Notes under the pieces: generated by a model
Seen by the model: the letters and a program-made list of their open reading frames with translations, nothing else
Told to the model about the DNA's origin: nothing
Database searches by the model: none
Part shown: piece by piece, positions 34,495 through 42,633 of the stretch
How positions within the stretch are numbered: the first letter of the stretch is position 1
Layout: each line of letters opens with the position of its first letter
DNA from: VRUE01 sp963702175
GTDB lineage: Bacteria > Actinomycetota > Thermoleophilia > Solirubrobacterales > 70-9
NCBI GenBank assembly: GCA_963702175.1
Contig: OY969721.1
Coordinates: 2,418,001-2,482,000 of the forward strand
Direction of reading: 5' to 3'
DNA: 64,000 bases
Translations under genes and position numbers: made by a program

Positions 34495-35119
34495 GGCGCT
34501 GGGCCGCACTGTAGAGCGGGTGGCAGGTCGTGAGGACGAGTCGCTCGTAGCCAACGTCCTTGACTACGCCGACGGAGCTCGGGTCGACGATCTCGGTCTT
34601 CTGCACCCGGTAGACGATGGTCGCATAGGGCATCTCGAGCACGATGCGGTCACCGCGCTCGACTGAGTCGGCGTTACGGAACGGCGCTCCGTAGGTCGTG
34701 CGGTGGCCGGCGATCCCGACCGTACCGCCCTCGCCAGGGAACGGCGTCTCGGGGAAATGCCCGGGGCCCTTCTCGAGGCTGGCGGTATCGGTGTCCTGGA
34801 TGACGATCGCGTCGAGGTCCATCGCCGGGGCGCGGAGGCGGCCGATCGCGTCACCGGTGTCGACTTGGGCCGCAAAGCGCCGCGCTAGGGCGGCGACGCG
34901 CAGCTTGCGGCTGCGGATCCGGGCGACTGCGCGCTCGGCGGCACGGTTCGGGAAGCTCGCTTCGGTCTCGTTGAGCTGGTCCTCGGCCTTGCCTTGCTGG
35001 ACGGAGGCGTAGATTGAGGAGAGCGGCTCCTCGTAGAGCAGGGTGACGCCGATCTCGACGAACAGCACCAGGCCGGCGGTGATCAGGGCGACCGAGAGGA
35101 TGTGGAGCAGGCGGGTCAT
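34436..35119 (-). CDS. sortase (class E-like)
   Basis: A 227-residue membrane-anchored transpeptidase. An N-terminal signal anchor (LLHILSVALITAGLVLFVEIGVTLLY) is followed by a helical linker and the sortase beta-barrel from about residue 95. Catalytic residues are His139 (IAGHRTTYG), Cys199 (LTTCHPLY) and Arg208 (AAQRLIV). Sortases cleave LPxTG-like signals and link the protein to peptidoglycan. A likely substrate with an LPFTG signal is encoded at 55.2 kb. ATG 35119 is preferred; GTG 35137 upstream is possible. The 3' end overlaps the small membrane gene. Confidence 0.88.
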   Translation of the reverse strand: MTRLLHILSVALITAGLVLFVEIGVTLLYEEPLSSIYASVQQGKAEDQLNETEASFPNRAAERAVARIRSRKLRVAALARRFAAQVDTGDAIGRLRAPAMDLDAIVIQDTDTASLEKGPGHFPETPFPGEGGTVGIAGHRTTYGAPFRNADSVERGDRIVLEMPYATIVYRVQKTEIVDPSSVGVVKDVGYERLVLTTCHPLYSAAQRLIVFAKAVGERLDRRARPS

Positions 35120-35158
35120 CGACCCTGGATCTTCCACTGCCCGGGGGCTATCCGCAAG

Positions 35159-35938
35159 CTACGGCTGCGTGGCCACGTGCGCGGACGAGGCGACCGCGCC
35201 GAGCTCGCTGCCATTGGTAACCGGGCCCTGGGGCGAGGGACCGTACTCGTTGAGCGCCCGTTCGTAGTCGTCGCGGCGCCCGATGTCGAGCCAGAGGCCG
35301 TCGTAGCGGTAGGAGCCCACCCGCTCGCCGGCGTCGATCAGTCGCAGCACTAGGTCCGGGATGTCGAGCGTTCCCTCGGAGGGGATGTGGCGCAGGGCGC
35401 CGGGAGAGATCACGTAGACGCCCATGCTGACCGTGTAGTGGATCTCGGGCTTCTCTTCGTAATCGACGATCGGGGCGGTCGCCGTGGCGCCATTCCCCTT
35501 GACACGGAGGACGCCGTAGTCGACCGGCACTATCCGCTGCTGGGAGGCGAGTGTCAGTGCGTTGTCGGCGTTCAGGTGGGCCTCGTACAGCTCTTTGTAG
35601 TCGAGGGTGGTCAGTACGTCGCCGTTCATCGCCAGGAACGGCTCGTCGAGGTCGTCGATCTCCCTCAGGGCGCCAGCGGTGCCCTGAGGTTCCTCCGCTT
35701 CGCTGTAGCCGATCCGGACTCCGTGCTCGGAGCCGTCGCCGAAGACGATCTTGATCAGGCGCGCGAGGTGGTCGACGGCGAGCGTGATGTCGTCGAACCC
35801 GGCCGAGCGCAGCTGGCCGACCACCACGTCGAGGATCGCCCGGTCTCCGACCGGCAGCAGCGGCTTGGGCAGCACGGTCGTGTAGGGACCGAGTCGCGAG
35901 CCTTTGCCTCCCGCCAGGATCACCGCCTTTCTGGACAT
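35159..35938 (-). CDS. sugar-1-phosphate nucleotidyltransferase, paralogue 1
   Basis: A 259-residue NTP-transferase with the signature AVILAGGKGSRLGPYTTVLPKPLLPVGD, the metal Asp in FLAMNGDVLTTLD, and EEKPEIHYTVSMGVYVISP. It activates a hexose-1-phosphate with NTP for polysaccharide synthesis; base and sugar specificity cannot be told. The N-terminal 28 residues are almost identical to the nucleotidyltransferase at 58.8 kb, so the two are paralogues. A 30-residue tail (YGPSPQGPVTNGSELGAVAS) is extra. ATG 35938 is preferred; the longer frame upstream is shadow of the ATP-grasp gene. Confidence 0.85.
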   Translation of the reverse strand: MSRKAVILAGGKGSRLGPYTTVLPKPLLPVGDRAILDVVVGQLRSAGFDDITLAVDHLARLIKIVFGDGSEHGVRIGYSEAEEPQGTAGALREIDDLDEPFLAMNGDVLTTLDYKELYEAHLNADNALTLASQQRIVPVDYGVLRVKGNGATATAPIVDYEEKPEIHYTVSMGVYVISPGALRHIPSEGTLDIPDLVLRLIDAGERVGSYRYDGLWLDIGRRDDYERALNEYGPSPQGPVTNGSELGAVASSAHVATQP

Positions 35939-36105
35939 GGACTTCTTTTCGACCCCCGCCGCCGTTACTTGAGGCCGGCATGTCCCATGCCAGACCGTCG
36001 CCTCTGGACGCATGTTCGAGATTGGTTGCAGCTTCAGATGCGGCACCCGGCGGCCCGACGCCGTATCGTTTTGCACCCCTCCCTGGCCATGCTGGCCAGG
36101 AATCC

Positions 36106-37410
36106 ATGATGAAGGCCCTTCCCAGAGAGCAGACCGCAACCCGGCGCGGCGCCCTGGACGATCCCCCCGCGGTCGTCCTGGGCGGCACCGTGACCGCGCT
36201 TTCGGTTGCTCGCAGCCTCTGGGAGGCAGGGGTCCAGGTCCACGTCCTCGATCGCCGCGACTCTCCGGCACGCATGTCGCGACAGCGGGCCAGCTTCGTC
36301 GACGTTGGTGGCCCAGACATGCAGGACCGCATGCTGGAGTGGCTGGAGGCGGCGCCCGAGGGCGCCGTCGTCCTCGCCGGCAGCGACGACGGGCTCGAAC
36401 TGATCGCGCGCCACGGCGCCGAGCTGGCGCGGCGCGGGCTGCGCCCGATGGAGTCGGACGGCGAGGTGCTGCTGGCGATGCTGGACAAGCAGCGCACCTA
36501 CGAGATCGCCGAGTCACACGGGATCGGGATCCCGAAGACGATCCGCTTGCGTTCGGTCGCTGACGCGGAGGAGGTGGCTGGCGAGCTGAGCTATCCCTGC
36601 CTGCTGAAGCCGAACCATGCGCATCTCTTTCGCCTGCGCACGAACTCCGATGCAAAGGTGCTGACGATCGGCGGTCCCGCCGAACTGCGGACGGAGTTCG
36701 AGCTGCTGCAGGACATCGGGGTCGAGATGCTGGTCACCGAGGTGATCTGCGGGCCGAGCGACGAATTCGTCTCCTACTTCGGCTACATCGACGAGAAAGG
36801 CACCCCGCTGGTCCGCTTCACCAAGCGCAAGATGCGCCAGTATCCGCCGGGATTTGGGCTAGGCACCTACCACGCGTCCACCCACGACCCGGAGGTGGCG
36901 GAGCTCGGGCAACGCTTCCTCGAGGCCGCCGGCCTACGCGGCCTCGGCAACGTCGAGTTCAAGCGCGATGGTCGCGACGGGCAGCTCAAGGTGATCGAGT
37001 GCAACGCTCGCTTCACTGCCTCGAACGAGGTGATCCGCCGCGCCGGAGTCGACCTCCCCCTCCTCGCCTATAACCGGCTGATCGGGCGGCCGACCGTGCC
37101 GGTCGATGACTATCGCGACGACGTGCGGCTGTGGGAACCGGTTAATGATACGCGTGCCTTCCTCGTCTACCGGCGGCGCGGCGAACTGACCCTTCCCGGC
37201 TGGTTGCGCAGCATCGCCCATCGCCAGCACTTCCCGGTGGCGCGGCTCAGCGATCCGTTGCCTGCCATCGTTCGCCATGCGGAAAGACTCAAGCGCGCGG
37301 GGAAGCCCGGGAACGGGTCGCCACCGCCGTCGACCGGACCGAGCGGCGTCGGGGCAGTGTCGGCGGTCTCCGAGCCGAGGCGCCAGACTACGCCCGATGC
37401 GGCTCCTTGA
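36106..37410 (+). CDS. ATP-grasp ligase (CarB/D-aspartate-ligase-like)
   Basis: A 434-residue ATP-grasp protein. The N-terminal preATP-grasp fold begins VVLGGTVTALSVARSLWEAGVQVHVLDRR. The central ATP-grasp region has KQRTYEIAESHGIGIPKTIRL, YPCLLKPNHAHLF and the metal-binding LKVIECNARFTASNEVIRRAGVDLPLLAYN. The overall plan resembles carbamoyl-phosphate-synthase-like and D-aspartate-ligase-type enzymes that join a carboxylate to an amine. The last 45 residues are disordered. The RBS AGGA lies just before ATG 36106. The next gene, a second ATP-grasp enzyme, starts 14 bases before this gene ends, so the pair is translated together. Confidence 0.82.
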   Translation: MMKALPREQTATRRGALDDPPAVVLGGTVTALSVARSLWEAGVQVHVLDRRDSPARMSRQRASFVDVGGPDMQDRMLEWLEAAPEGAVVLAGSDDGLELIARHGAELARRGLRPMESDGEVLLAMLDKQRTYEIAESHGIGIPKTIRLRSVADAEEVAGELSYPCLLKPNHAHLFRLRTNSDAKVLTIGGPAELRTEFELLQDIGVEMLVTEVICGPSDEFVSYFGYIDEKGTPLVRFTKRKMRQYPPGFGLGTYHASTHDPEVAELGQRFLEAAGLRGLGNVEFKRDGRDGQLKVIECNARFTASNEVIRRAGVDLPLLAYNRLIGRPTVPVDDYRDDVRLWEPVNDTRAFLVYRRRGELTLPGWLRSIAHRQHFPVARLSDPLPAIVRHAERLKRAGKPGNGSPPPSTGPSGVGAVSAVSEPRRQTTPDAAP

Positions 37411-38503
37411 CCTGATGGCCCAGTTGGGGCGCCCGGGCCGCTCCCTCTCCGCCAGGCTCGACCTCCTGGGCTTTGCGGGAGCTGGCTACTACCTGCGTCG
37501 CCTGCGCGACCAGCGCAGCTACTCGCGGTTTCCCGACGGCGCCCGCGATGCCCTGTATGAGCAGATCTGGCGCGAGGCAGCGGCGGCGGTGGGCGCTGAG
37601 GCGACCTCGCTCGGGCCTGGCCGGCTCGAGCTGAGTCGGGATGGCACAAAGACGCGCGTGGACCGGCGGGCCGTCTCGCTTGACGGTCCAGACACCTTGA
37701 GCCTCGCTCTCGACAAGACCGAGGCGCACCGCCTGCTGGTGGACGCGAAGGTGACGGTTCCGGAGTATGTCGAGTTCCGCTTCGGCAATCAGGCGCCGGC
37801 GCAGGAGTTCCTGGAGCGGATCGGGGGGGCCTGTGTGGTCAAGCCGGCCGCCGGCACCGGCGGCGGCCACGGGGTCACGGCGGGGATCGCCAACCCGGCC
37901 GATCTGCGTCGCGCCTGCACGTACGCCGCGAGGGCCACTGACCGCCTCCTGATCGAGCGGCAGGCCCCCGGATCCGTCTACCGGCTGCTGCTGCTCGAGG
38001 GGGAGCTGCTGGACGTCGTCCGCTGCACGCCAGAGCGGCTCACCGGCGATGGCAGGTCGCCGATCTCCGAGCTGATGCGGGCGGAGAACGCCCGGCGGGT
38101 CGCGGCTTTCGGCGCAGCGGGGCTGGCCTTGCTCGGCCTCGATCTCGACCTGGCGCTGACGCTCGAGCATGCGGGCCTTTCGCTCGCGTCGGTCCCCGGC
38201 GCCGGGCGCAGCGTGCCGCTCCGCACCATCACCAACAACAGCGCGCCTGAGCGGTGCGAGACCTACGTTGGCCCGATCGCGGACAGAATCAAGGAGGAAG
38301 CGCGGGCAGGCGCCGAGGCGGTGGGCTTGAGACTTGCGGGGGTTGACGTGATCACCCCCGACCCGACCCGGCCGTTGCACGAGGTGGGCGGTGTGGTCAA
38401 CGAGGTGAACGGCAGGCCCGGCCTGCACCACCACTACCTCGTTGCCAGCCAGGCGCAGGCGACGCGCGTCGCTATCCCAATTATGGAACGGCTGCTTCGC
38501 TAG
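37397..38503 (+). CDS. cyanophycin-synthetase-like ATP-grasp ligase (stand-alone)
   Basis: A 368-residue ATP-grasp protein. The region CVVKPAAGTGGGHGVTAGI, LLIERQAPGSVYRLLLLEGELLDVVRCTPERLTGDGRSPISELM and HEVGGVVNEVNGRPGLHHHY follows the glutamate-ligase-like ATP-grasp domain of cyanophycin synthetase. It lacks that enzyme's C-terminal Mur-ligase domain. It probably forms an amide or peptide bond using ATP; substrate is unknown. It overlaps the preceding ATP-grasp gene by 14 nt and is followed by an RraA-family gene on the same strand. Confidence 0.82.
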   Translation: MRLLDLMAQLGRPGRSLSARLDLLGFAGAGYYLRRLRDQRSYSRFPDGARDALYEQIWREAAAAVGAEATSLGPGRLELSRDGTKTRVDRRAVSLDGPDTLSLALDKTEAHRLLVDAKVTVPEYVEFRFGNQAPAQEFLERIGGACVVKPAAGTGGGHGVTAGIANPADLRRACTYAARATDRLLIERQAPGSVYRLLLLEGELLDVVRCTPERLTGDGRSPISELMRAENARRVAAFGAAGLALLGLDLDLALTLEHAGLSLASVPGAGRSVPLRTITNNSAPERCETYVGPIADRIKEEARAGAEAVGLRLAGVDVITPDPTRPLHEVGGVVNEVNGRPGLHHHYLVASQAQATRVAIPIMERLLR

Positions 38504-38582
38504 TCCGGATGCCCGACAAGCGTCCATGCACGACGGGCCGCGCCTGCTAAGTTGCCGGGTCTCGCCGCGGGCGGGCACTGAC

Positions 38583-39326
38583 ATGGTCGGAAAGCCGAAA
38601 TCAGCAGAGATGAGGGCCGGCCCGGGATTCCGTGTCCGCGAGGAGATCTCCCGTCCGCCAGCCGACATAGTGAGCGCGTTCGCGGGGTTCGACAGCCCTG
38701 AGGTCTCCGACTTCATGAACCGGCTCTACACAATGAGTTCGGAGATTCAGGCGCTGACGCCCGGCAGCACCTCAGTCGTCGGCCCGGCCTGCACGGTCAA
38801 GGTCTTTCCCGGCGACAACCTGATGGTCCACAAGGCCCTGGACGTGGCTAAGCCAGGCGATGTCGTCGTCGTCGACTCCAAGTCCTCCACCGCGGCGCTG
38901 GGCGATCTGATCAGCACCAAGGCCCGGCACCGTGGCATTGCTGGCTTCATTGTCGACGGCCTGATTCGCGATTTGCCCGACATCAGGGCGCTTGGGGACT
39001 TCCCCGTCTTCGCCAGGGGCATCACGCCAATCGGGCCGCTGCACCGCGGCCCCGGGGAGATCAATTACCCGATCGCCGCGGGGGGCGTCGTGGTCGAGCC
39101 GGGCGACGTCATTGTCGCCGACGGCAACGGCGTGGTGGTCGTGCCTCAGGGGTTCTGCACCGAGCTGCTCGAGCAGCTGAAGAATAGGGAGGACGCGTCG
39201 CGCGCCTACAGCGAGGCGGTGGCGCGGGGTGAGTTCGACAACCAGTGGGTCGACGCCATCCTCGAAGAGGGCGGCGTCAGCTCCGGGGTCGGCGCGGCCG
39301 ATCCGATCAAGCCCGGCAGCGGCTAG
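38583..39326 (+). CDS. RraA-family aldolase/decarboxylase-like protein
   Basis: A 247-residue member of the RraA/HMG-aldolase fold. The catalytic pattern (Gly..Asp then Arg-Asp) appears as GDLISTKARHRGIAGFIVDGLIRDLPDI, with FARGITPIGPLHRGPGEINYPIAAGGVVVEPGDVIVADGNGVVVVP typical of 4-hydroxy-4-methyl-2-oxoglutarate / 4-carboxy-4-hydroxy-2-oxoadipate aldolases, which also decarboxylate oxaloacetate. It is longer than E. coli RraA and has an extra helical C-terminus. Start is ATG 38583 (38610 possible). It is convergent with an Ldh2-type dehydrogenase that could act on the same 2-oxo/2-hydroxy acid. Confidence 0.8.
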   Translation: MVGKPKSAEMRAGPGFRVREEISRPPADIVSAFAGFDSPEVSDFMNRLYTMSSEIQALTPGSTSVVGPACTVKVFPGDNLMVHKALDVAKPGDVVVVDSKSSTAALGDLISTKARHRGIAGFIVDGLIRDLPDIRALGDFPVFARGITPIGPLHRGPGEINYPIAAGGVVVEPGDVIVADGNGVVVVPQGFCTELLEQLKNREDASRAYSEAVARGEFDNQWVDAILEEGGVSSGVGAADPIKPGSG

Positions 39327-39341
39327 GCGACGCAGCCTCGC

Positions 39342-40442
39342 TCAGGCTTGCGCGTGCTCGGCCTCCAGCCAGGCTGCGGTCGAGCCCAGGTCAAGCTCCC
39401 TGCAGGTTTCGGCGATCAAGAAGAGGAGCTCGGGCCGGATCGGAATGCCCTCGGCTAGGCGTTTCGCCGCGGTAGCGTCCCCGGACGCTCCCGGTAGCCG
39501 GGGCGCATCGAATCCCTCCGCGGGGGGGAGCCCGCGCAGGCGCTCGGCGAATGCGCTCGCCCGCTCGGCCGAGGAATCGCTGAGCAGCGGGTGCGGATCG
39601 ATGGCGATGAAGACCTGGCCGACCGAGCCTTCGATCAGCGGGAACTGGCTCGGGTCGCCTTCCGTCGCTTTCATCGTGAGCATGGCGAATTCGTCATCCG
39701 CTTGCGCATCGGCCAGCAGGATCGCGAGCATCGATATCGTCAGTGCCAGTCCCGACCCCTTCGGACCGGCGATCGGCAGCACGCTTCCCTCGAGCGCGGC
39801 ACGCGCGTCGCGCGTCGGGCGGCCGGTGGAGTCGATGGCCACGTTCTCGGGTAGGGGCTTGCCTAGCTCAGCTGCGTGGCGAATCTTTCCCCTTGCCGTC
39901 GCGCTGGTCGACATGTCGAGCACCATCGGAGGGCCCTCACCGAGCGGGACGCCGAGCGCCACCGGGTTAGTGCCCAGCAGCGCCTCCGCGGCCCCGTAGG
40001 GAGCAACCGCCTTGGGCCCGTTCGAGATCACGATCGAAACGAGCCCGCGCTCGGCGATGCGGCGGGCGTAGAACCCCGCCGACCCGAAGTGGGAGACGTT
40101 GCTGAGCGCGACCACGGCAGCGCCGTGCTCACGGCTCAGCTCGGTCGCCATCTCGCTGGCCTTGACGGCCGCCGCCGGGCCGAGCGCTTTCCCGCCGTCG
40201 AGCCGCCGCAGCGAGCCGCCTCCGGCGACGACTCGAAGCCTGTCGCTGCCTCCGACGAGGCCACTCTTCACCCGCCGCATGTAGTTGGGGAGACGCAGGA
40301 GGCCGTGCCCATCCTGCCCGCGCAGGTTCGCGTAGAGCAGCACCTCCGCCACCGCCTCGGCATCCGCGGCGGGAAGGCCTACGTCCAGGCAGCAGCGGCG
40401 AACGATCTCAGCCAGCGCCGACGCCTCGAGCAGGGTGCTCAC
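39342..40442 (-). CDS. Ldh2/malate-(ureidoglycolate) dehydrogenase family oxidoreductase
   Basis: A 366-residue NAD(P)-dependent 2-hydroxyacid dehydrogenase of the type 2 malate/L-lactate/sulfolactate/ureidoglycolate family. Signatures: GQDGHGLLRLPNYMRR, ALSNVSHFGSAGFYARR with catalytic His, ISNGPKAVAPYGAAEALLGTNPVALGVP, and GPKGSGLALTISMLA. Substrate not determined. GTG 40442 matches the family start and has TATAAA seven bases upstream. Confidence 0.85.
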   Translation of the reverse strand: MSTLLEASALAEIVRRCCLDVGLPAADAEAVAEVLLYANLRGQDGHGLLRLPNYMRRVKSGLVGGSDRLRVVAGGGSLRRLDGGKALGPAAAVKASEMATELSREHGAAVVALSNVSHFGSAGFYARRIAERGLVSIVISNGPKAVAPYGAAEALLGTNPVALGVPLGEGPPMVLDMSTSATARGKIRHAAELGKPLPENVAIDSTGRPTRDARAALEGSVLPIAGPKGSGLALTISMLAILLADAQADDEFAMLTMKATEGDPSQFPLIEGSVGQVFIAIDPHPLLSDSSAERASAFAERLRGLPPAEGFDAPRLPGASGDATAAKRLAEGIPIRPELLFLIAETCRELDLGSTAAWLEAEHAQA

Positions 40443-40449
40443 GGCGTCA

Positions 40450-40455
40450 TTTATA
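40450..40455 (-). promoter_or_regulatory. TATAAA box 7 nt before the Ldh2-type gene start
   Basis: TATAAA in a TATATAAAT stretch, 7 nt before GTG 40442. It resembles the leaderless arrangement seen elsewhere, with A in the last position. Confidence 0.5.
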
Positions 40456-40467
40456 TACCTGCGCCCA

Positions 40468-40655
40468 TGAGTATCCGGTTGACTCCGGTTGGCGCCCAAA
40501 TGAGCCGGTCAAGGCCCGCTGAGGCGGCCCCGGCACCCGCAGCCGACATTGACCCCACTCTGGTGGGGTAAAAGTCGGCTGCGCCAGAGCACCGGTTGGG
40601 TCTGGAGGCCCGAGTTGCGTTTCGGTGGGAGCAGCCTGAGCGAACCGGATACTCA
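40468..40655. repeat. long palindromic element E3 with 13-bp terminal inverted repeats
   Basis: The 246-bp gap between the Ldh2-type gene and CAP paralogue C is almost filled by an imperfect palindrome. The ends are perfect 13-bp inverted repeats (TGAGTATCCGGTT, 40468-40480 and 40643-40655). The centre is a nested hairpin (GCAGCCGAC/GTCGGCTGC at 40539-40547/40574-40582 enclosing ACCCCAC-tctg-GTGGGGT). Intervening arms are partly complementary. No ORF or transposase within. It may be a MITE-like insertion or a folded RNA. Confidence 0.65.
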
Positions 40656-40688
40656 CGACCTGCGCCTATTGCTCGATGGCAGAGAGGC

Positions 40689-41303
40689 TCAGCAGTGCGA
40701 GCCGAAGTGCTGCGTCCAGACTCGAGTATCGCTGTGGCCCTCGAGATCGCCGACCTTGAGGCCGACCCCGATCTGCCTGAAGCGGCCGAGAATGTTGCGG
40801 CGGTGTCCGGGAGAGTGCATCCAGGCACGGAAGATCGCTCGCACCGTGCCCGCCTCACCGGTGCCCCATGCGAGGTTCTCGCCGGCCCGCCAGCAGCTCG
40901 CCGCGAGGTAGCCGGACTGCTTCATCCAGTAGGTGAAGTCCCGCCCGCAGGCGTAGTGGCTGAAGCTGTCACAGCGCAGGATGTCTCTCGACTTCCCGCT
41001 TGCGGAACGATCCAGCTGCCTGATCTCGCCGAGACCACCGAGGCCGGCGTAGCGGCGGGCGTAGTCGGTCATGCAGTGCATGGCCCGCTTTTGCACCGGT
41101 GCCGGCGCATCGAGGCTGTTCTGGTCGGGGCAGACGGAGAGAGGGGCGATAGGGCCCTTCGGAACGTGCTTTTGGCCCTGCGCGCCGGGGTTGGGCTTCG
41201 GCGCGACGCGCTGCTCGCCAAGGCGAGCGACGGCGCCGGCGTTGGGCGCGATGGCAAGCAGAGCAGTGATTGCTAGCGCAAGGGGCGAGAGTCTGCGAAA
41301 CAC
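40689..41303 (-). CDS. secreted cysteine-rich CAP-domain protein, paralogue C
   Basis: A 204-residue exported CAP protein homologous to those at 30.4 and 31.1 kb. The signal peptide is LALAITALLAIAPNAGA. A basic, Pro/Lys-rich linker (VAPKPNPGAQGQKHVPKGP) unique to this copy precedes the domain: CPDQNSLDAPAPVQKRAMHCMTDYARR, RCDSFSHYACGRDFTYWMKQSGY, CWRAGENLAWG, SPGHRRNILG, VWTQHFGSHC. GTG 41303 follows an AAGAGGGG ribosome-binding site. The promoter-like TACATTCGTCCA at 41355-41366 is shared with paralogue A. Confidence 0.85.
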   Translation of the reverse strand: MFRRLSPLALAITALLAIAPNAGAVARLGEQRVAPKPNPGAQGQKHVPKGPIAPLSVCPDQNSLDAPAPVQKRAMHCMTDYARRYAGLGGLGEIRQLDRSASGKSRDILRCDSFSHYACGRDFTYWMKQSGYLAASCWRAGENLAWGTGEAGTVRAIFRAWMHSPGHRRNILGRFRQIGVGLKVGDLEGHSDTRVWTQHFGSHC

Positions 41304-41366
41304 CCCCCTCTTGTCGCCAGGCAGGCAGCGCTACTGCGGCCTGTCCAGGGGGTTTGGACGAATGTA

Positions 41367-42095
41367 CTAGGCGGCCCGCGACGGCTCGAGGTCCGCCGCT
41401 GCCGTCGCCGGCTCGAGGTCTGCAGTCGCCGGAGCGACGATGCAGGTCGAGAGATGCCCGGCGATCAGGGAGGCGAAGCCGCCGAGGATGCAGGCACCGC
41501 TGATCACCTCGAGCGGCTCGTCGGCGGAAACGCCGACGATGTCGGAGCCCGCGGCCAGCGCGAAGGCGGCGAACGCCCCGGCGAACAGCCACTGCAGCCT
41601 GCGGGTGCCGAAGAGGATGTCGCGGTAGGCCCAGGCGAAGACGATCGCCGGGATCAGCAGCAGGGCGAAGAGGGCGTCGTCTGGGCGCTCGATGCCGGGT
41701 AGGTCGGTCAGCAGCGGCAGGTTGTGCCCGATCGTCTCGTGGATAGCGAAGAACTCGTCGACCGTCAGCAGCGCAAAGCCGAGGCTGGCAAGCGCGTAGA
41801 AGCGCCGCAGCCGGAGATCTTTGCCGGCTGCGCGGAGCACCAGCGAGGTGATCAGGGACGCCACCGCGAGCGCGACGAGGACGGATCCGCTGATCGCGTC
41901 CATGTCGGGTCGCGACTCTTCGGCGGCGTAGATGGTGACGGAATCCGCCACCCGGATCTTGTAGACCACTCCCGAGTCATAGGGACGCACGTCGTCCCCC
42001 TTGTCTACGACCTCGTACAGAGACGGCGCGACCAGCATCACCACCCCCGCAACTGCAACCACCGCCGCGATGGCGATCAATGCGCGTGTCTTCAC
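41367..42095 (-). CDS. hypothetical multi-pass membrane protein
   Basis: A 242-residue membrane protein with about six hydrophobic segments: ALIAIAAVVAVAGVVMLVA, an external loop, SVLVALAVASLITSLVL, FYALASLGFALLTV, DALFALLLIPAIVFAWAY, WLFAGAFAAFALAAG, and ISGACILGGFASLIAGHL. The conserved-looking motif VDEFFAIHETIGHN, at the end of the third segment, could bind metal. The tail contains a duplicated ADLEPA/ADLEPSR unit. No family is recognised. GTG 42095 has AGGA six to seven bases upstream. Confidence 0.72.
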   Translation of the reverse strand: MKTRALIAIAAVVAVAGVVMLVAPSLYEVVDKGDDVRPYDSGVVYKIRVADSVTIYAAEESRPDMDAISGSVLVALAVASLITSLVLRAAGKDLRLRRFYALASLGFALLTVDEFFAIHETIGHNLPLLTDLPGIERPDDALFALLLIPAIVFAWAYRDILFGTRRLQWLFAGAFAAFALAAGSDIVGVSADEPLEVISGACILGGFASLIAGHLSTCIVAPATADLEPATAAADLEPSRAA

Positions 42096-42183
42096 CCGGA
42101 GTTCCTCATCCCATCCGACTCGTCGTTAACTGGATTGTCACAGTTTTCGCTGCTCAGGCACTACCGCAGCCGAGCGGGAACCG

Positions 42184-42189
42184 TATCCT
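42184..42189 (+). promoter_or_regulatory. leaderless -10 box (TATCCT) for the 120-aa protein
   Basis: TANNNT hexamer 7 nt before ATG 42197. Confidence 0.55.
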
Positions 42190-42196
42190 TTCCGCG

Positions 42197-42559
42197 ATGG
42201 CATCGACCGCCGAGCAGATTCGCACCGCGGTCGAGCGGTTCCAGGCGGAAGTGCCCGCGCTGCAGAAGCTGAAGCTGGTCTTCGGGCTGGAACTGAAAGC
42301 AAGGAGGGACGTCCAGCTCTACCGGGTCGAGCTGCCCGGGCCGAAGATCGCCAAGGACCTCGCGCAGGATGAGCGGATCCTGGTCCAGATCGACCGTCCC
42401 CAGTTCAACGAGCTGGCCGAGCGCGGCACGCTGAAGGACTACCGCCGGGCGTACGAGACCGGCCACATCAAGGCCAGCGGCGACTCCAACGTGAAGAAGC
42501 TGATCGCCCAGGTGGTGGAGCGCCAGGAAGAGCGCGCCCGGCTGAAGAAGGCCCACTGA
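42197..42559 (+). CDS. small protein with possible SCP2-like fold
   Basis: A 120-residue soluble protein (MASTAEQIRTAVERFQ at the start). The middle (VQIDRPQFNELAERGTLKDYRRAYETGHIKASGDSNVKKLIAQVV) has the D-x(4)-F..L..G.L..A...G.I...GD.....L cadence of SCP2 sterol-carrier domains, but the match is weak. It is followed 75 nt later by the MaoC hydratase on the same strand. A leaderless promoter box supports the start. Confidence 0.6.
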   Translation: MASTAEQIRTAVERFQAEVPALQKLKLVFGLELKARRDVQLYRVELPGPKIAKDLAQDERILVQIDRPQFNELAERGTLKDYRRAYETGHIKASGDSNVKKLIAQVVERQEERARLKKAH

Positions 42560-42633
42560 CGGCTCCGCCCGCGAGTCCCCGGCGCGGATAGCATCCCCCC
42601 GCTTCGTCAACCCCCAGAGGAGAACCCGAACCG

